Below the pieces are notes generated by a model that was given only the letters and a program-made list of their open reading frames with translations, had not been told where the DNA came from and ran no database searches. The position numbers and the translations under genes were made by a program. From Nitriliruptoria bacterium (GTDB taxonomy: Bacteria > Actinomycetota > Nitriliruptoria > Euzebyales > Egibacteraceae), in contig PUKE01000226.1 in the NCBI GenBank assembly GCA_003550425.1, positions 1 through 49,471 of the forward strand: a stretch of DNA of 49,471 nucleotides, read 5' to 3'. Below, in pieces: positions 34,097 through 44,301 of the stretch. The first letter of the stretch is position 1. The number at the start of each line of letters is the position of its first letter.

Positions 34097-35557
34097 TCAG
34101 TCGGCGGGCACGTGGTAGACGGCCTTCAGCTCGGTGACGAAGTCGCGGGCGGTCTCGCCCTGCTCCTTGGGTGCCTGCGACGAGGAGCCCTTCATGCCGC
34201 CGAAGGGCGCGTGCAGCTCGGAGCCGGTCGTGGCGGTGTTGATGTTGACCATGCCGGCCTGGAGCTCCTCCACCACGCGGCGCGTGCGGCGCTCGCTGCG
34301 GGTGAAGGCCGCTCCGGTCAGGCCGAAGGGGGTGTCGTTGGCCAGCGCGAGGGCCTCGTCGTCGTCGTCGAAGGCCAGCAGCGTGGTCACGGGGCCGAAG
34401 ACCTCCTCGCGGCACACGGTCGGCTGCTGGTCGGCCACGGCCAGCACGGTGGGGGCGAGGAAGGCGCCCGGCCCCGCGTCCTCGGGCACGTCGCCACCGG
34501 TGACGATCTCGGCGCCCTCGTGGTCGACCGCGCGGCGCACCTCGGCGAGGACCTCGTCGCGGGCCTCGTCGCTGATCAGCGGGCCCATGTTCACGCCGTC
34601 GGCGAGGCCATCGCCCACGCGCAGGCCACCGAAGCGCTTGGCGAGGCGCTCGGCGAGCTCGTCGCGCACCGACCGGTGGGCGAGCACGCGCCGGGTCGCG
34701 GTGCACTTCTGGCCGGTGCCGCTGGTCACGCCCGCGACCAGGGCCTCGACGGTCTGGTCGAGGTCGGCGTCGTCGAACACGATCGCCGGGTTGTGACCGC
34801 CGAGCTCGACCTGGATGCGCTTGCCGGCGGCGATCGCGTCCCGCTCGAGGCTGCGTCCCACGCCGGTGGATCCGGTGAACGTGATCGCGTCGACCTCGTG
34901 GTGCGCGGCGAGGCCCGCGCCGATGCGCCCACCGCCGAGGACCAGGTTGCACACGCCCTCGGGCAGCCCGGCCTCCACGAGGGCTCGCTGGAGCTCCACG
35001 GCCATCAGCGGGGTGGCGCTCGCGGGCTTCCAGACCACCGCGTTGCCGTGGACGAGCGCGGGCGCGAGCTTCCACACCGGGATCAGCAGGGGGAAGTTCC
35101 ACGGCGCGATGGCAGCCACCACCCCGACGGGCACGCGGACGGTGCGCACCTCCTCGCCAGGGATCGACGAGTCGTAGCCCGTGCTGGAGGGCGCCCAGGC
35201 GCGCGTGGCGTGGTAGTGCAGCGTGTCGACCGCGCGGCCGATCTCGCCGCGCGACTCCGGCAGGGTCTTGCCCTCCTCGCGGGTCATGAGCTCGGCCAGC
35301 TGCTCCGTGCGCTGGGCGATCAGCTCGGCGGCGCGCCGGAGGATCCGGCCGCGCTCGGCCGGGGTGCGGGCCCGCCAGCCGGGCTGGGCGGCGCGGGCGG
35401 CGGCCACGGCCTCCTCGACGAGGTCGGCGTCGGCGACCGCGTAGGTGCCCACCGGCTCGTCCGGGCGCGCCGGATTGGCGCTGGTGGCCGCCGCTCCCTC
35501 GGCGCGCCACTGCCCGGCGATGTGGCTGCCGGCGACCTCGCGTGCCGTCTCGCGCAT
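34097..35557 (-). CDS. NAD(P)-dependent aldehyde dehydrogenase (KGSADH-like)
   Basis: A 486-residue aldehyde dehydrogenase. The catalytic Cys is in SGTGQKCTATRR, the general-base Glu in QVELGGHNPAIVF and the cofactor site in FTGSTGVGRSL; APWNFPLLIPVWKLAPAL is also present. The C-terminal GSELHAPFGGMKGSS resembles alpha-ketoglutarate-semialdehyde dehydrogenases more than betaine-aldehyde dehydrogenases. It would oxidise a semialdehyde produced in the pathway fed by the BCCT carrier. The ATG at 35557 has AAGGAG seven bases upstream. It is first in the operon and divergent from the LysR gene. Confidence 0.92.
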   Translation of the reverse strand: MRETAREVAGSHIAGQWRAEGAAATSANPARPDEPVGTYAVADADLVEEAVAAARAAQPGWRARTPAERGRILRRAAELIAQRTEQLAELMTREEGKTLPESRGEIGRAVDTLHYHATRAWAPSSTGYDSSIPGEEVRTVRVPVGVVAAIAPWNFPLLIPVWKLAPALVHGNAVVWKPASATPLMAVELQRALVEAGLPEGVCNLVLGGGRIGAGLAAHHEVDAITFTGSTGVGRSLERDAIAAGKRIQVELGGHNPAIVFDDADLDQTVEALVAGVTSGTGQKCTATRRVLAHRSVRDELAERLAKRFGGLRVGDGLADGVNMGPLISDEARDEVLAEVRRAVDHEGAEIVTGGDVPEDAGPGAFLAPTVLAVADQQPTVCREEVFGPVTTLLAFDDDDEALALANDTPFGLTGAAFTRSERRTRRVVEELQAGMVNINTATTGSELHAPFGGMKGSSSQAPKEQGETARDFVTELKAVYHVPAD

Positions 35558-35684
35558 CGGCTGACTCCTTGGCCTTCGCTGGGTGGGCTGGGATGCTCGT
35601 CGCCTGCTGGGGGCCGCGGATGGGGCAGTTGAAGCGACGAGCATAGCCTTGCAAAGCGATCGGTCAGCGTCGAAGACTCGTTCC

Positions 35685-35773
35685 AACATCGGCGATACGT
35701 CGGAGATACTGATCGGCGCGGCCTCGCGGCGGCGCGGCCTCGCGCCACGCCACGCGGCCTCGCGCCACGCCAC
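35685..35773. promoter_or_regulatory. Divergent LysR/ALDH control region with direct repeats
   Basis: The 261-bp region between the two genes has a direct repeat TCGGCGATACG / TCGGAGATACT (about 35689-35710), one helical turn apart, a candidate LysR-type site, and two perfect 20-bp tandem copies starting GCGGCCTCGCGCC at 35734 and 35754, with a partial third copy at 35718. I see no gene here. Confidence 0.4.
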
Positions 35774-35818
35774 ACGACCCCACCGCACCCGATCTCACCG
35801 ATCTCACGGGAGCCGGTC

Positions 35819-36703
35819 ATGGAGCTGCGACAGCTGCGCTACTTCGTCGCCGTGGCCGAGGAGCTGCACTTCGGCCGGGCCGCCCGGCGGCTGCACATGG
35901 CCCAGCCGCCGCTGTCCCAGGCCATCAAGCAGCTGGAGTCCGAGCTCGACGCCACCCTGCTGGCGCGCACCAGCCGGCGGGTGGAGCTGACCGACGCCGG
36001 GCGGCTGCTGCTCGACGAGGCCCGCCGCACCCTGGCCCAGGCCGATCGGGCCGCCACGACCGCACGCCTGGCCGCGCAGGGCGCCACCGGCTGGCTGCGG
36101 CTGGCGTTCGTGGCCTCGGCGGCCTGCGACATCCTGCCCACGCTGCTGCCGGCCCAGCGCGCGGCGGCACCCGACCTGGCGCTGCAGCTGCGAGAGCTGA
36201 CCACCCAGGGCCAGCTCGCCGCGCTGGAGCGCGACGAGGTCGACCTCGGCATCGCCCGCGACGTCGAGCCGCGCGAGGGGATCGTGCTGACGCCGCTGCG
36301 CGAGGAGCCGCTGGTCGCAGCCGTGCCCGAGGGCCACGCCCTCGCCGCCGCCGCGTCGCTCGCCGTGGGCGACCTCGCCGAGGAGCCCTTCGTGCTGCCG
36401 CCACGGCTGGCCGTGCCCCGGCTCCACGACGCCGTGCTCACCCTGTGTCGGGAGGGTGGCTTCAGCCCTCGGGTGGCCCAGGAGGCGCTGCAGTTCCCGA
36501 CCATCCTGAGCCTGGTCACCGCCGGGGTCGGCGTGGCGATCGTGCCCGCCCCCGTCGCGGCGTTCCGCCGCGAGGGCGTGGCCTACGTGCCGCTGACCGA
36601 GGAGCGCGCCCGCTCCTCGGTCGCGCTCATCCACCGCGCCGACCAGGAGGGCGCGGTGCTGCGCAGCGTCGTCGACCGCGCCGTGGCCACGCTGGCCGCG
36701 TGA
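35819..36703 (+). CDS. LysR-family transcriptional regulator
   Basis: A 294-residue LysR-type regulator. The N-terminal helix-turn-helix ([40 protein letters not shown], residues 2-50) is followed by a substrate-binding domain (about 90-290). The domain start [17 protein letters not shown] is of the CbnR/CatM-like type. It most likely activates the divergent aldehyde dehydrogenase–BCCT unit with a pathway compound as inducer; this is inferred from position only. Confidence 0.9.
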   Translation: MELRQLRYFVAVAEELHFGRAARRLHMAQPPLSQAIKQLESELDATLLARTSRRVELTDAGRLLLDEARRTLAQADRAATTARLAAQGATGWLRLAFVASAACDILPTLLPAQRAAAPDLALQLRELTTQGQLAALERDEVDLGIARDVEPREGIVLTPLREEPLVAAVPEGHALAAAASLAVGDLAEEPFVLPPRLAVPRLHDAVLTLCREGGFSPRVAQEALQFPTILSLVTAGVGVAIVPAPVAAFRREGVAYVPLTEERARSSVALIHRADQEGAVLRSVVDRAVATLAA

Positions 36704-36819
36704 GGCGCCGCGCTGGCGGCCATCAGCGGCCGCGCGCCGCGGGCCGGTCGCGAGCCGGTACCGTGTCGGACCGGGCCACCGCGGCCCTCCCCTCCCCCTC
36801 TCCCCTCTCGAGCGCCCTC

Positions 36820-38645
<1,826 letters not shown>

Positions 38646-38649
<4 letters not shown>

Positions 38650-38680
38650 CCGCGACTGCCCGCGCGCTCCGCGCGGCTAG
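38646..38680. terminator. Shared hairpin whose arms contain both convergent stop codons
   Basis: CTAGCCGCG (38646-38654) and CGCGGCTAG (38672-38680) are perfect reverse complements around a 17-nt loop. The typA TAG (38647-38649) and the permease stop (38677-38679 on the minus strand) sit inside the arms. It may act as a bidirectional terminator. Confidence 0.45.
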
Positions 38681-39495
38681 CGCTCGGTCGACAGCGCGAA
38701 CCCACGGGTGAATCGCTCCTGCAGCGCGAGGAACACCACGAGCACCGGGATCATGGTCAGCATCGCACCCGCCATGATCACGCCGTAGTGCGTGACCTGC
38801 TGGTCCACCAGCAGTCGCACCAAGCCGACCTGGACCATCGTGGACTCGGGTCCCACCGCGTTGATGAGTGGCCAGAGGTACATGTTCCAGATGTAGATGA
38901 TGTCGACGACGGCCAGCGCGGCGATCGTGTTCCACGACAGCGGCACGAGCACCGAGCGAACGAACCGCAAGGGCCCGGCACCATCGACCTGGGCGGCCTC
39001 GACGATGTCGCGGGGGACGCGCAGGAAGTGCTGGCGGAACAAGAACGTGCTGGTCGCTGACGCCATGAACGGCAGGATGAGCGCCGGCAGCGTGCCGTAG
39101 AGGCCCATCCACTCGACGACGTCGAACAGCGCGATGATCAGCACCTCGGTCGGCATCATCAGGGTGAACAGCACGAGCGTGAAGGCGACCCCCCGCAGGG
39201 GGAAGCGAAAGTAGACGAAGGCCGCGCCGGCCAGCAGCGACAGCACCGTCTTCGCCAGCGTCACGGTCACCGCGACGATCACGGTGTTGCCCATGAACTC
39301 CCCGAGCCGAAAGCGGCTCCAGGCCAGCTCGACGTTGACGAGCAGATCGGTGACGAGGGCGAGGCTCGGGCTGAGGGCGGCCGACTGGTCCTGCGTGGCC
39401 GTGATGGCGGCGTAGACCACCGGGCCGATGAACACCGCTGTGAACGTGATGAGCGCGACGTGGGTGGCCACGCGCGTGAGCGGCTTGGGGCGCAC
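38677..39495 (-). CDS. ABC sugar-type permease, MalG/UgpE-like
   Basis: A 272-residue inner-membrane permease with six helices. The coupling-helix EAA motif is DIVEAAQVDGAGPLRFVRSV (about 180-199). Its top resemblance is to the MalG/UgpE half of carbohydrate or glycerol-3-phosphate importers. The GTG at 39495 has AAGGAG five bases upstream, and lies 14 bp after the upstream permease stop. It is the last gene of the three-gene unit, and no ATPase gene follows. Confidence 0.9.
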   Translation of the reverse strand: MRPKPLTRVATHVALITFTAVFIGPVVYAAITATQDQSAALSPSLALVTDLLVNVELAWSRFRLGEFMGNTVIVAVTVTLAKTVLSLLAGAAFVYFRFPLRGVAFTLVLFTLMMPTEVLIIALFDVVEWMGLYGTLPALILPFMASATSTFLFRQHFLRVPRDIVEAAQVDGAGPLRFVRSVLVPLSWNTIAALAVVDIIYIWNMYLWPLINAVGPESTMVQVGLVRLLVDQQVTHYGVIMAGAMLTMIPVLVVFLALQERFTRGFALSTER

Positions 39496-39509
39496 GATGG
39501 CTCCTTGGT

Positions 39510-40520
39510 CTACTGGTACACGACGCGCTTGCGGCCCTGGCGCAGCTGCAGCACCGTCAGTGCGCCGACGGCCAGGAACAGCAGCAGGGACTGGGCGGCG
39601 GCCAGGCCACGGGCGTCGAAGACGAACGCGTTCTCGTAGATCTCGTAGATCAGCAGGCTCGTCGCGTTCAGGGGGCCGCCATCGAAGATGGCCGCGATCG
39701 CGAAGGCGTCGAAGAACGCGAAGATCGTGCTGGTGACCAGCAGGAACAGCGTGATCGGGCTGAGCAGCGGGAAGGTGACGCGCCAGAACCGCTGCCAGGG
39801 GGTCGCGCCGTCCACGAGCGCCGCCTCGAGGGTCTCCCGTGGGAGGTTCTGGTAGGCGGCCGTGTAGAAGATCAGGTTGAAGCCCACGCGATTCCAGATC
39901 AGTGCCATGACGAGGATGCCCTGGGCGAGGGTGGGGTCGCGGAACCATTCCGGCTGGATCCCCAGCGGCTCGAGCCAGCTGTTGATCAGCCCGACGTTCG
40001 GGTCGAACATGACGCGGAACACCACGCCGCTGATCGCCGTCGACAGCGCCAGGGGCCAGACCAGCAGCAACCGGTAGATGCGGGTTCCGCCGATGCGCTG
40101 GTTCATCAGCGCGGCCAGCAGGAGCGCGATGCCGATGCTGCCGCCGATCACCAGGGTCGAGATGATCGCGGTGCGCACCACCGCGTCGAGGCTCTCAGGA
40201 CTGGTGAAGACCCGGGCGAAGTTCTCGAGCCCTACGAAGAGCCTCTGCTGCCCGAAGATCGCCGTGCGGTAGAGCGACAGCTCGAAGGTGCGGGCCATCG
40301 GCACGTACAGGAACACCACGAGCACGACCGCGGTCGGCAGCAGCATCCACAGCGCGGCCGAGCGGCGACGGAACGTCGCGGGATGGGTCTCGGCGAGCGC
40401 AGCATCGAAGCGCTCGATGCGAGCCCGCAGCCCATGGGTGCGCCGAGGGGGGCGGGCGTCGGCGCTCGGGCCCGGCGCCGGCGAGGGCGCCGGACCCGAG
40501 CGCTGTTCGACCTTGGTCAT
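39510..40520 (-). CDS. ABC sugar-type permease, MalF/UgpA-like
   Basis: A 336-residue permease. A Pro/Arg-rich cytoplasmic N-terminus of about 55 residues precedes six helices; the EAA loop is LEAALVDGATPWQRFWRV (about 230-247), followed by FPLLSPITLFLLVTSTIFAF. It forms the membrane channel with the next permease. It begins six bases after the binding-protein stop, so the three genes are one operon. The substrate is unproven. Confidence 0.9.
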   Translation of the reverse strand: MTKVEQRSGPAPSPAPGPSADARPPRRTHGLRARIERFDAALAETHPATFRRRSAALWMLLPTAVVLVVFLYVPMARTFELSLYRTAIFGQQRLFVGLENFARVFTSPESLDAVVRTAIISTLVIGGSIGIALLLAALMNQRIGGTRIYRLLLVWPLALSTAISGVVFRVMFDPNVGLINSWLEPLGIQPEWFRDPTLAQGILVMALIWNRVGFNLIFYTAAYQNLPRETLEAALVDGATPWQRFWRVTFPLLSPITLFLLVTSTIFAFFDAFAIAAIFDGGPLNATSLLIYEIYENAFVFDARGLAAAQSLLLFLAVGALTVLQLRQGRKRVVYQ

Positions 40521-40526
40521 CGACGG

Positions 40527-41963
40527 CTACTCCCCGACGACGATCTCGTTGTAGTCCGACAGCACCCGGTCGGCCTCGTCCTTGGAGGCGCTCAGGGCCT
40601 CCGCCGGGTCCTGGCCCTCGAACAGCGCCGCCTCGGCGGCGTCCAGGACGATCGAGCGGATCTGCGGGAACTGCCCAACGATCGCTCCGCGGGTCGCGTC
40701 GCTGACCTGGGTCTCCTCGAGCTGCTGGAGTGCCGTGGCGAAGTTTGGCTGCTCGTCGAACCAGCCCTCGTCCTCGAGCTGCTCGCGGGTGTCCTCGCGC
40801 AGGGGGAAGTAGCCGGTGGCCCGGTGCCACTCCGCGATCTGCTCGGTCTCCGACAGCCAGTTGGCGAACGCGACGGCAGCCTCGGTCTCCTCGTCAGAGT
40901 GACCGTCGACGACATAGTTGGATGCGCCGCCGATGATCGTGCCGTTGCGCTCGACGCCGTCGGGGATGGGCATGAAGGCGGTGGTGAGCTCCCGGCCGTC
41001 CTCTGCGAGGCTGTCCTCGTAGGCCGCCACGCCGGCGGTCGAGTCCAGCGCCATCGCGATCTCGCCCTCGGCCATGAGCGTGCGCGGGTCGTCCCAGTCC
41101 TCGCGCTCGCCGGAGTTCGTCCAGTAGCCCTCGGCATCCATCTCCTGCCACCACTCCATGACCGTGACGGCAGCGTCGCTGTCGAGCAGGACCTCCTCGG
41201 CGCGCCCCGAGCGGCCGTTGTCGTTGTCGACCAGCAGCTCGCCCTGCTGGGCGACCCACTGCTCGAAGAACCAGGCGTGGATGGGCATGCCGAAGCAGCC
41301 CTCCAGCTCGGTCTCGGCCATCAGCACGTCGCAGTCGTCCATGACCTCGCTGAAGGTCTCCGGCGGGTCGTCGGGGTCGAGCCCGGCCTCCTCGTAGCGG
41401 GTCGCGTCGACGTTGAGGATCGGGTTCGAGGAGTTCCACGGCGCGCTGTAGAGCTCGCCGGTCTCGTCGGTGTAGTACTCCGCCACGGCCGGGATGTAGT
41501 CGTCGACGTCGAACAGCCCGTCCTCGTCGGCCTCGTGGAGGGGCACGAACACCCCGGAGTCACGGGCGACCCCGGTGCCGATCTCGTACAGCTGGACCAG
41601 ATGCGGGGCGGCGTCGGTGCCCGCGGCGAGGATCGAGGCGTCGAGGGTCTCCTCGTAGGTGCCGCGGTTGACCGCGTTGACCACGACGCCGTCGGTCTGC
41701 TCGCTGTAGCGCTGGGCGAGCTCCTCCTCGATGAACACCTCGTCGTCGCCGCCGAGGCCGTGCCAGAAGGTCAGCACGATGTCGTCCTCGTCGCCGCCCA
41801 GCTCCTCCGGGTCGACGTCCTCGGTCTCGTCGACGATCTCCTCGGCTTGCGCCTCATCGGCGACGATCGCATCGCCCGCGCCATCGGCAGCGGGGTCGTC
41901 GGCGCCACAGGCAGTCAGGGCGAGTGCGAGCGCGCCGAGCGCGCCGATGCCCACAGATCGCAC
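40527..41963 (-). CDS. ABC importer substrate-binding lipoprotein, UgpB-like
   Basis: A 478-residue extracellular lipoprotein. A short signal peptide ends in the lipobox LTAC (Cys at residue 19). A very acidic linker of about 40 residues (many Asp and Glu) leads to a family-1 binding-protein domain with LTFWHGLGGDDEVFIEEEL, TYEETLDASILAAG, APHLVQLYEIG, SAPWNSSNPILNVDA and MALDSTAGVAAY, most like UgpB (glycerol-3-phosphate or glycerophosphodiesters). GTG start with GAGGAGG five bases upstream. The expected ATPase (UgpC/MsmK) is not in this operon. Confidence 0.88.
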   Translation of the reverse strand: MRSVGIGALGALALALTACGADDPAADGAGDAIVADEAQAEEIVDETEDVDPEELGGDEDDIVLTFWHGLGGDDEVFIEEELAQRYSEQTDGVVVNAVNRGTYEETLDASILAAGTDAAPHLVQLYEIGTGVARDSGVFVPLHEADEDGLFDVDDYIPAVAEYYTDETGELYSAPWNSSNPILNVDATRYEEAGLDPDDPPETFSEVMDDCDVLMAETELEGCFGMPIHAWFFEQWVAQQGELLVDNDNGRSGRAEEVLLDSDAAVTVMEWWQEMDAEGYWTNSGEREDWDDPRTLMAEGEIAMALDSTAGVAAYEDSLAEDGRELTTAFMPIPDGVERNGTIIGGASNYVVDGHSDEETEAAVAFANWLSETEQIAEWHRATGYFPLREDTREQLEDEGWFDEQPNFATALQQLEETQVSDATRGAIVGQFPQIRSIVLDAAEAALFEGQDPAEALSASKDEADRVLSDYNEIVVGE

Positions 41964-42319
41964 AGGGTCCTCCTCGGTGATGTGGCCTGTCTCGTCTCGG
42001 GCTGGCCGGCGGGGTGAGCGGGCCGAGCCAGCGACGAGGACCGTAGGAAGGCCCCGTTGCGATCAGGCGGCGCGAGGGTGAACGGCGCCTGAAGGGTGGT
42101 CGACGATGTGGTGACGCCTCCGCGCCAGACCACTGACGCGAGGGCACGGTCGACCGCTGCGACGCGCGGTGCGGCCCTTGCCGCGGTCACACCGCCGGCA
42201 CGACGGCGACCCGCGGCGAGAGCGGGCGCGTGCCCCGGTCGACAGCATCATCACCACGCCCCGATCACCAGGGCGTGCTATGCGATGTGGGCCCGTTGCG
42301 GGGCCCTGTGCTGTGCGGC
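41964..42319. other. Intergenic region upstream of the UgpB-like gene
   Basis: No believable gene is seen in these 356 bp. On the minus strand a TACGGT -10-like hexamer lies about 75 bp upstream of the binding-protein GTG. No repeated operator of a LacI-type regulator is clear. The right end holds two hairpins attributed to the end of infA. Confidence 0.4.
42255..42306 (-). terminator. Hairpins downstream of infA
   Basis: Two dyads follow the infA stop (42320, minus strand): GGGCCC-N6-GGGCCC (42289-42306) and CACGCCC-N9-GGGCGTG (42255-42277). Either could terminate infA. Confidence 0.45.
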
Positions 42320-42628
42320 CTACTTGTAGCGGTAGGTGATCCGCCCGCGGGTGAGGTCGTAGGGAGAGAGCTCGACCGTCACCCGGTCCCCCGGCAGGAT
42401 CCGGATGTAGTGCTTGCGCATCTTCCCGGAGATGTGGCCCAGCACCGTGTGCCCATTGTCGAGCTTGATGCGGAACATGGTGTTGGGCAGCGCCTCCTCG
42501 ACCACGCCCTCGAGCTCGAGCGCGGCCTCCTTCTGGCTGCCCGCGCGCGCCTCGCGCTTCGCGCGCGTCTCCTCGTCCACGTAGCGCCGGGACTTGGTCT
42601 GCTTGCCGCCAGCTCGTCGCTTGGCCAT
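42320..42628 (-). CDS. infA: Translation initiation factor IF-1 with basic N-terminal extension
   Basis: A 102-residue IF-1. The OB-fold core from about residue 37 ([56 protein letters not shown]) is highly conserved, but it is preceded by about 30 extra Lys/Arg-rich residues ([15 protein letters not shown]...) not found in the usual 73-residue protein. The gene is alone, away from the ribosomal-protein cluster where actinobacterial infA normally sits, so it may be a second copy. The ATG at 42628 is the only start that fits; its Shine-Dalgarno (GGAG at 12 bases) is poor. Confidence 0.9.
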   Translation of the reverse strand: MAKRRAGGKQTKSRRYVDEETRAKREARAGSQKEAALELEGVVEEALPNTMFRIKLDNGHTVLGHISGKMRKHYIRILPGDRVTVELSPYDLTRGRITYRYK

Positions 42629-42660
42629 GCGGTGATCGGGCTCCGGGTCGGGAACAGGGA

Positions 42661-42678
42661 GGTTGACGACCGTCAACC
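42661..42678. promoter_or_regulatory. 18-bp palindrome upstream of infA
   Basis: GGTTGACG-AC-CGTCAACC is a perfect 8-bp inverted repeat 33-50 bp upstream of the infA start. It holds a TTGACG hexamer on each strand, so it may be an operator overlapping a -35 element. Confidence 0.4.
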
Positions 42679-42715
42679 GGGGCCACGGTAGCAGGTGGCC
42701 ACGGGGGCGTGGCGC

Positions 42716-42753
42716 ACCGCCCTGGGCGCGGCGGACCGCCCTGGGCGCGGCGG
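42716..42753. repeat. Perfect 19-bp tandem duplication before the riboswitch
   Basis: ACCGCCCTGGGCGCGGCGG occurs twice head to tail, ending at the base before the riboswitch P1 stem. It falls in the expected promoter region of the btu operon. Confidence 0.8.
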
Positions 42754-42947
42754 AGCCGGTCTTGTAGGGTGCGACCACGCCTCAGTGATGGCGTGCCAAT
42801 GCACGTGTCACGCCAGAGCGGGAAGCCGGTGCGAATCCGGCGCGGTCCTCGCCACTGTCAGCGGAGCTGCCACTCCCGAAGGTGCCACTGCCCCCAGCGG
42901 GCGGGAAGGCGGGAGGAGCGACCCCTCCGCGAGCCAGGAGACCGGCT
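42754..42947 (+). ncRNA. Cobalamin riboswitch
   Basis: A full AdoCbl-type aptamer can be drawn. P1 is AGCCGGTC (42754-42761) with GACCGGCT (42940-42947). The L5 element GGGAAGCCGGTGCGAATCC, the B12 box GCCACTG (42851-42857) and the 3' GAGCCAGGAGACC segment are present. It ends 46 nt before the btuF ATG. No U-tract terminator follows, so control of translation is more likely than attenuation. Confidence 0.95.
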
Positions 42948-42993
42948 GGGGCGCGAACGGACCGCGCGTTCCTCGAGTGAAGGAGCCGGCCTC

Positions 42994-44292
42994 ATGGCCC
43001 CCTGCGCACCTCGCGCTGCTCTCGTCCTGCTCGCCCTCACCGGCCTGATGGCCCTTGCCGCCTGCGACGAGGCGGATCCGGCCGCCGACCCCGACCCGCC
43101 CGCCGACGAGCCCGCCGACGAGGCGGCCGACGACGCCGATGAGCCCGACGACGCGGCCCTCGAGGCCAACCTCACCGACGGCTGCGTCGAGGACGCCGAG
43201 CCCGGCGACGAGCTGTTCCCCGAGCAGGCCGAGATCGAGCACGCCAGCAACGTCTCCCTGACCTACGAGGGGACCTACAAGGTCCTGGAGGTCGACGCGC
43301 CCGGCGGCGGGGACCCGACGCCCGTGGTGCTGCTGCAGTGCGGCGCCCCTGAGCCCGACCTCGACGGCGACCTGGCGGAGGCCAGCGTGATCGAGGTGCC
43401 CGTGGAGCGCGCGGTGACCGCCACGACCACCAACCTCCCCCACTTCGACCTGTTGGACGCCGTCGACGCCCTGGCGGGCATCGGGCGCGCGGACTTCGTC
43501 ACCACCGACGCGGTGCGCGAGGCGGCCGAGGAGGGGGAGCTCGCCGAGGTCGCCGGCCCCGACGACGAGCCCGAGCTGGAGACCGTCGTCGAGGCCGACC
43601 CCGACGTGCTGATCATGGACGGCTTCGGGCCGGCGGCGCTCGAGGACGTGGACCGCTACCGGGACGCGGGCATCCCGGTCGCGCTCAACGCCGACTTCGC
43701 CGAGCAGGACCTGCTCGGGCGCGCCGAGTGGATCAAGGTGACCGGGGCGCTGCTCAACGCCGAGGCCGCCGCCACCGAGGCCTTCGACGAGATCGCCGCC
43801 GAGGTGGAGGCGCTGCGCGAGCAGGTCGACGAGGTCGCCGACGACGACCGCCCCACCGTGCTGCTCAACGAGCCCTTCGAGGGCACCTGGTTCGCCCCCG
43901 CCGGCGACAGCTACCAGGCGCGGGCCATCGACGAGGCCGGCGGCGACTACGTCTTCGCCGACGCCGACGGCACCGAGACCCTCGAGCTCGACCTCGAGAC
44001 GGTCCTGGACGAGGCCGCCGATGCCGACGTCTGGCTCCAGGCCGGCTCGGTCATGGGCACCCTCGACGACCTGCTGGCCGTCGACGAGCGCCTCGGCGAG
44101 CTGGACGCCTTCGAGGACGAGGAGGTCTGGGCCTTCGATCGCGGGATGAGCCCGGGTGGCGGCCTGCCGGTCTTCGAGGAGGCCTACACGCGCGCCGACC
44201 TGTACCTGGCCGACCTCGTGTCGATCCTCCAGCCCGAGGTGCTGCCCGACCACGAGCGACGCTTCTTCGGCCGCGTCGGCGCCGACCGCTAG
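42994..44292 (+). CDS. btuF: Cobalamin ABC importer substrate-binding lipoprotein
   Basis: A 432-residue lipoprotein of the FecB/BtuF fold (periplasmic-binding family PF01497). A signal peptide ends in the lipobox LAAC (Cys at about residue 24), followed by an extremely acidic linker of about 35 residues rich in Asp, Glu, Pro and Ala. The binding domain has IEVPVERAVTATTTNLPHFD, ADPDVLIMDGFG and IPVALNADFAE. The cobalamin riboswitch just upstream makes B12 or a corrinoid the most likely ligand rather than a siderophore. AAGGAG lies eight bases before the ATG. Confidence 0.88.
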   Translation: MAPCAPRAALVLLALTGLMALAACDEADPAADPDPPADEPADEAADDADEPDDAALEANLTDGCVEDAEPGDELFPEQAEIEHASNVSLTYEGTYKVLEVDAPGGGDPTPVVLLQCGAPEPDLDGDLAEASVIEVPVERAVTATTTNLPHFDLLDAVDALAGIGRADFVTTDAVREAAEEGELAEVAGPDDEPELETVVEADPDVLIMDGFGPAALEDVDRYRDAGIPVALNADFAEQDLLGRAEWIKVTGALLNAEAAATEAFDEIAAEVEALREQVDEVADDDRPTVLLNEPFEGTWFAPAGDSYQARAIDEAGGDYVFADADGTETLELDLETVLDEAADADVWLQAGSVMGTLDDLLAVDERLGELDAFEDEEVWAFDRGMSPGGGLPVFEEAYTRADLYLADLVSILQPEVLPDHERRFFGRVGADR

Positions 44293-44301
44293 GGGCCTGC
44301 C

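Noticed and set aside
42096-42329. 77-codon plus-strand frame between the UgpB-like gene and infA
   Set aside because: Low-complexity Ala/Arg sequence overlapping the infA end and its hairpins.
42629-42778. Further N-terminal extension of IF-1 to 42778
   Set aside because: The added 50 residues are Pro/Arg-rich, overlap the palindrome and the tandem repeat, and have no conserved features.
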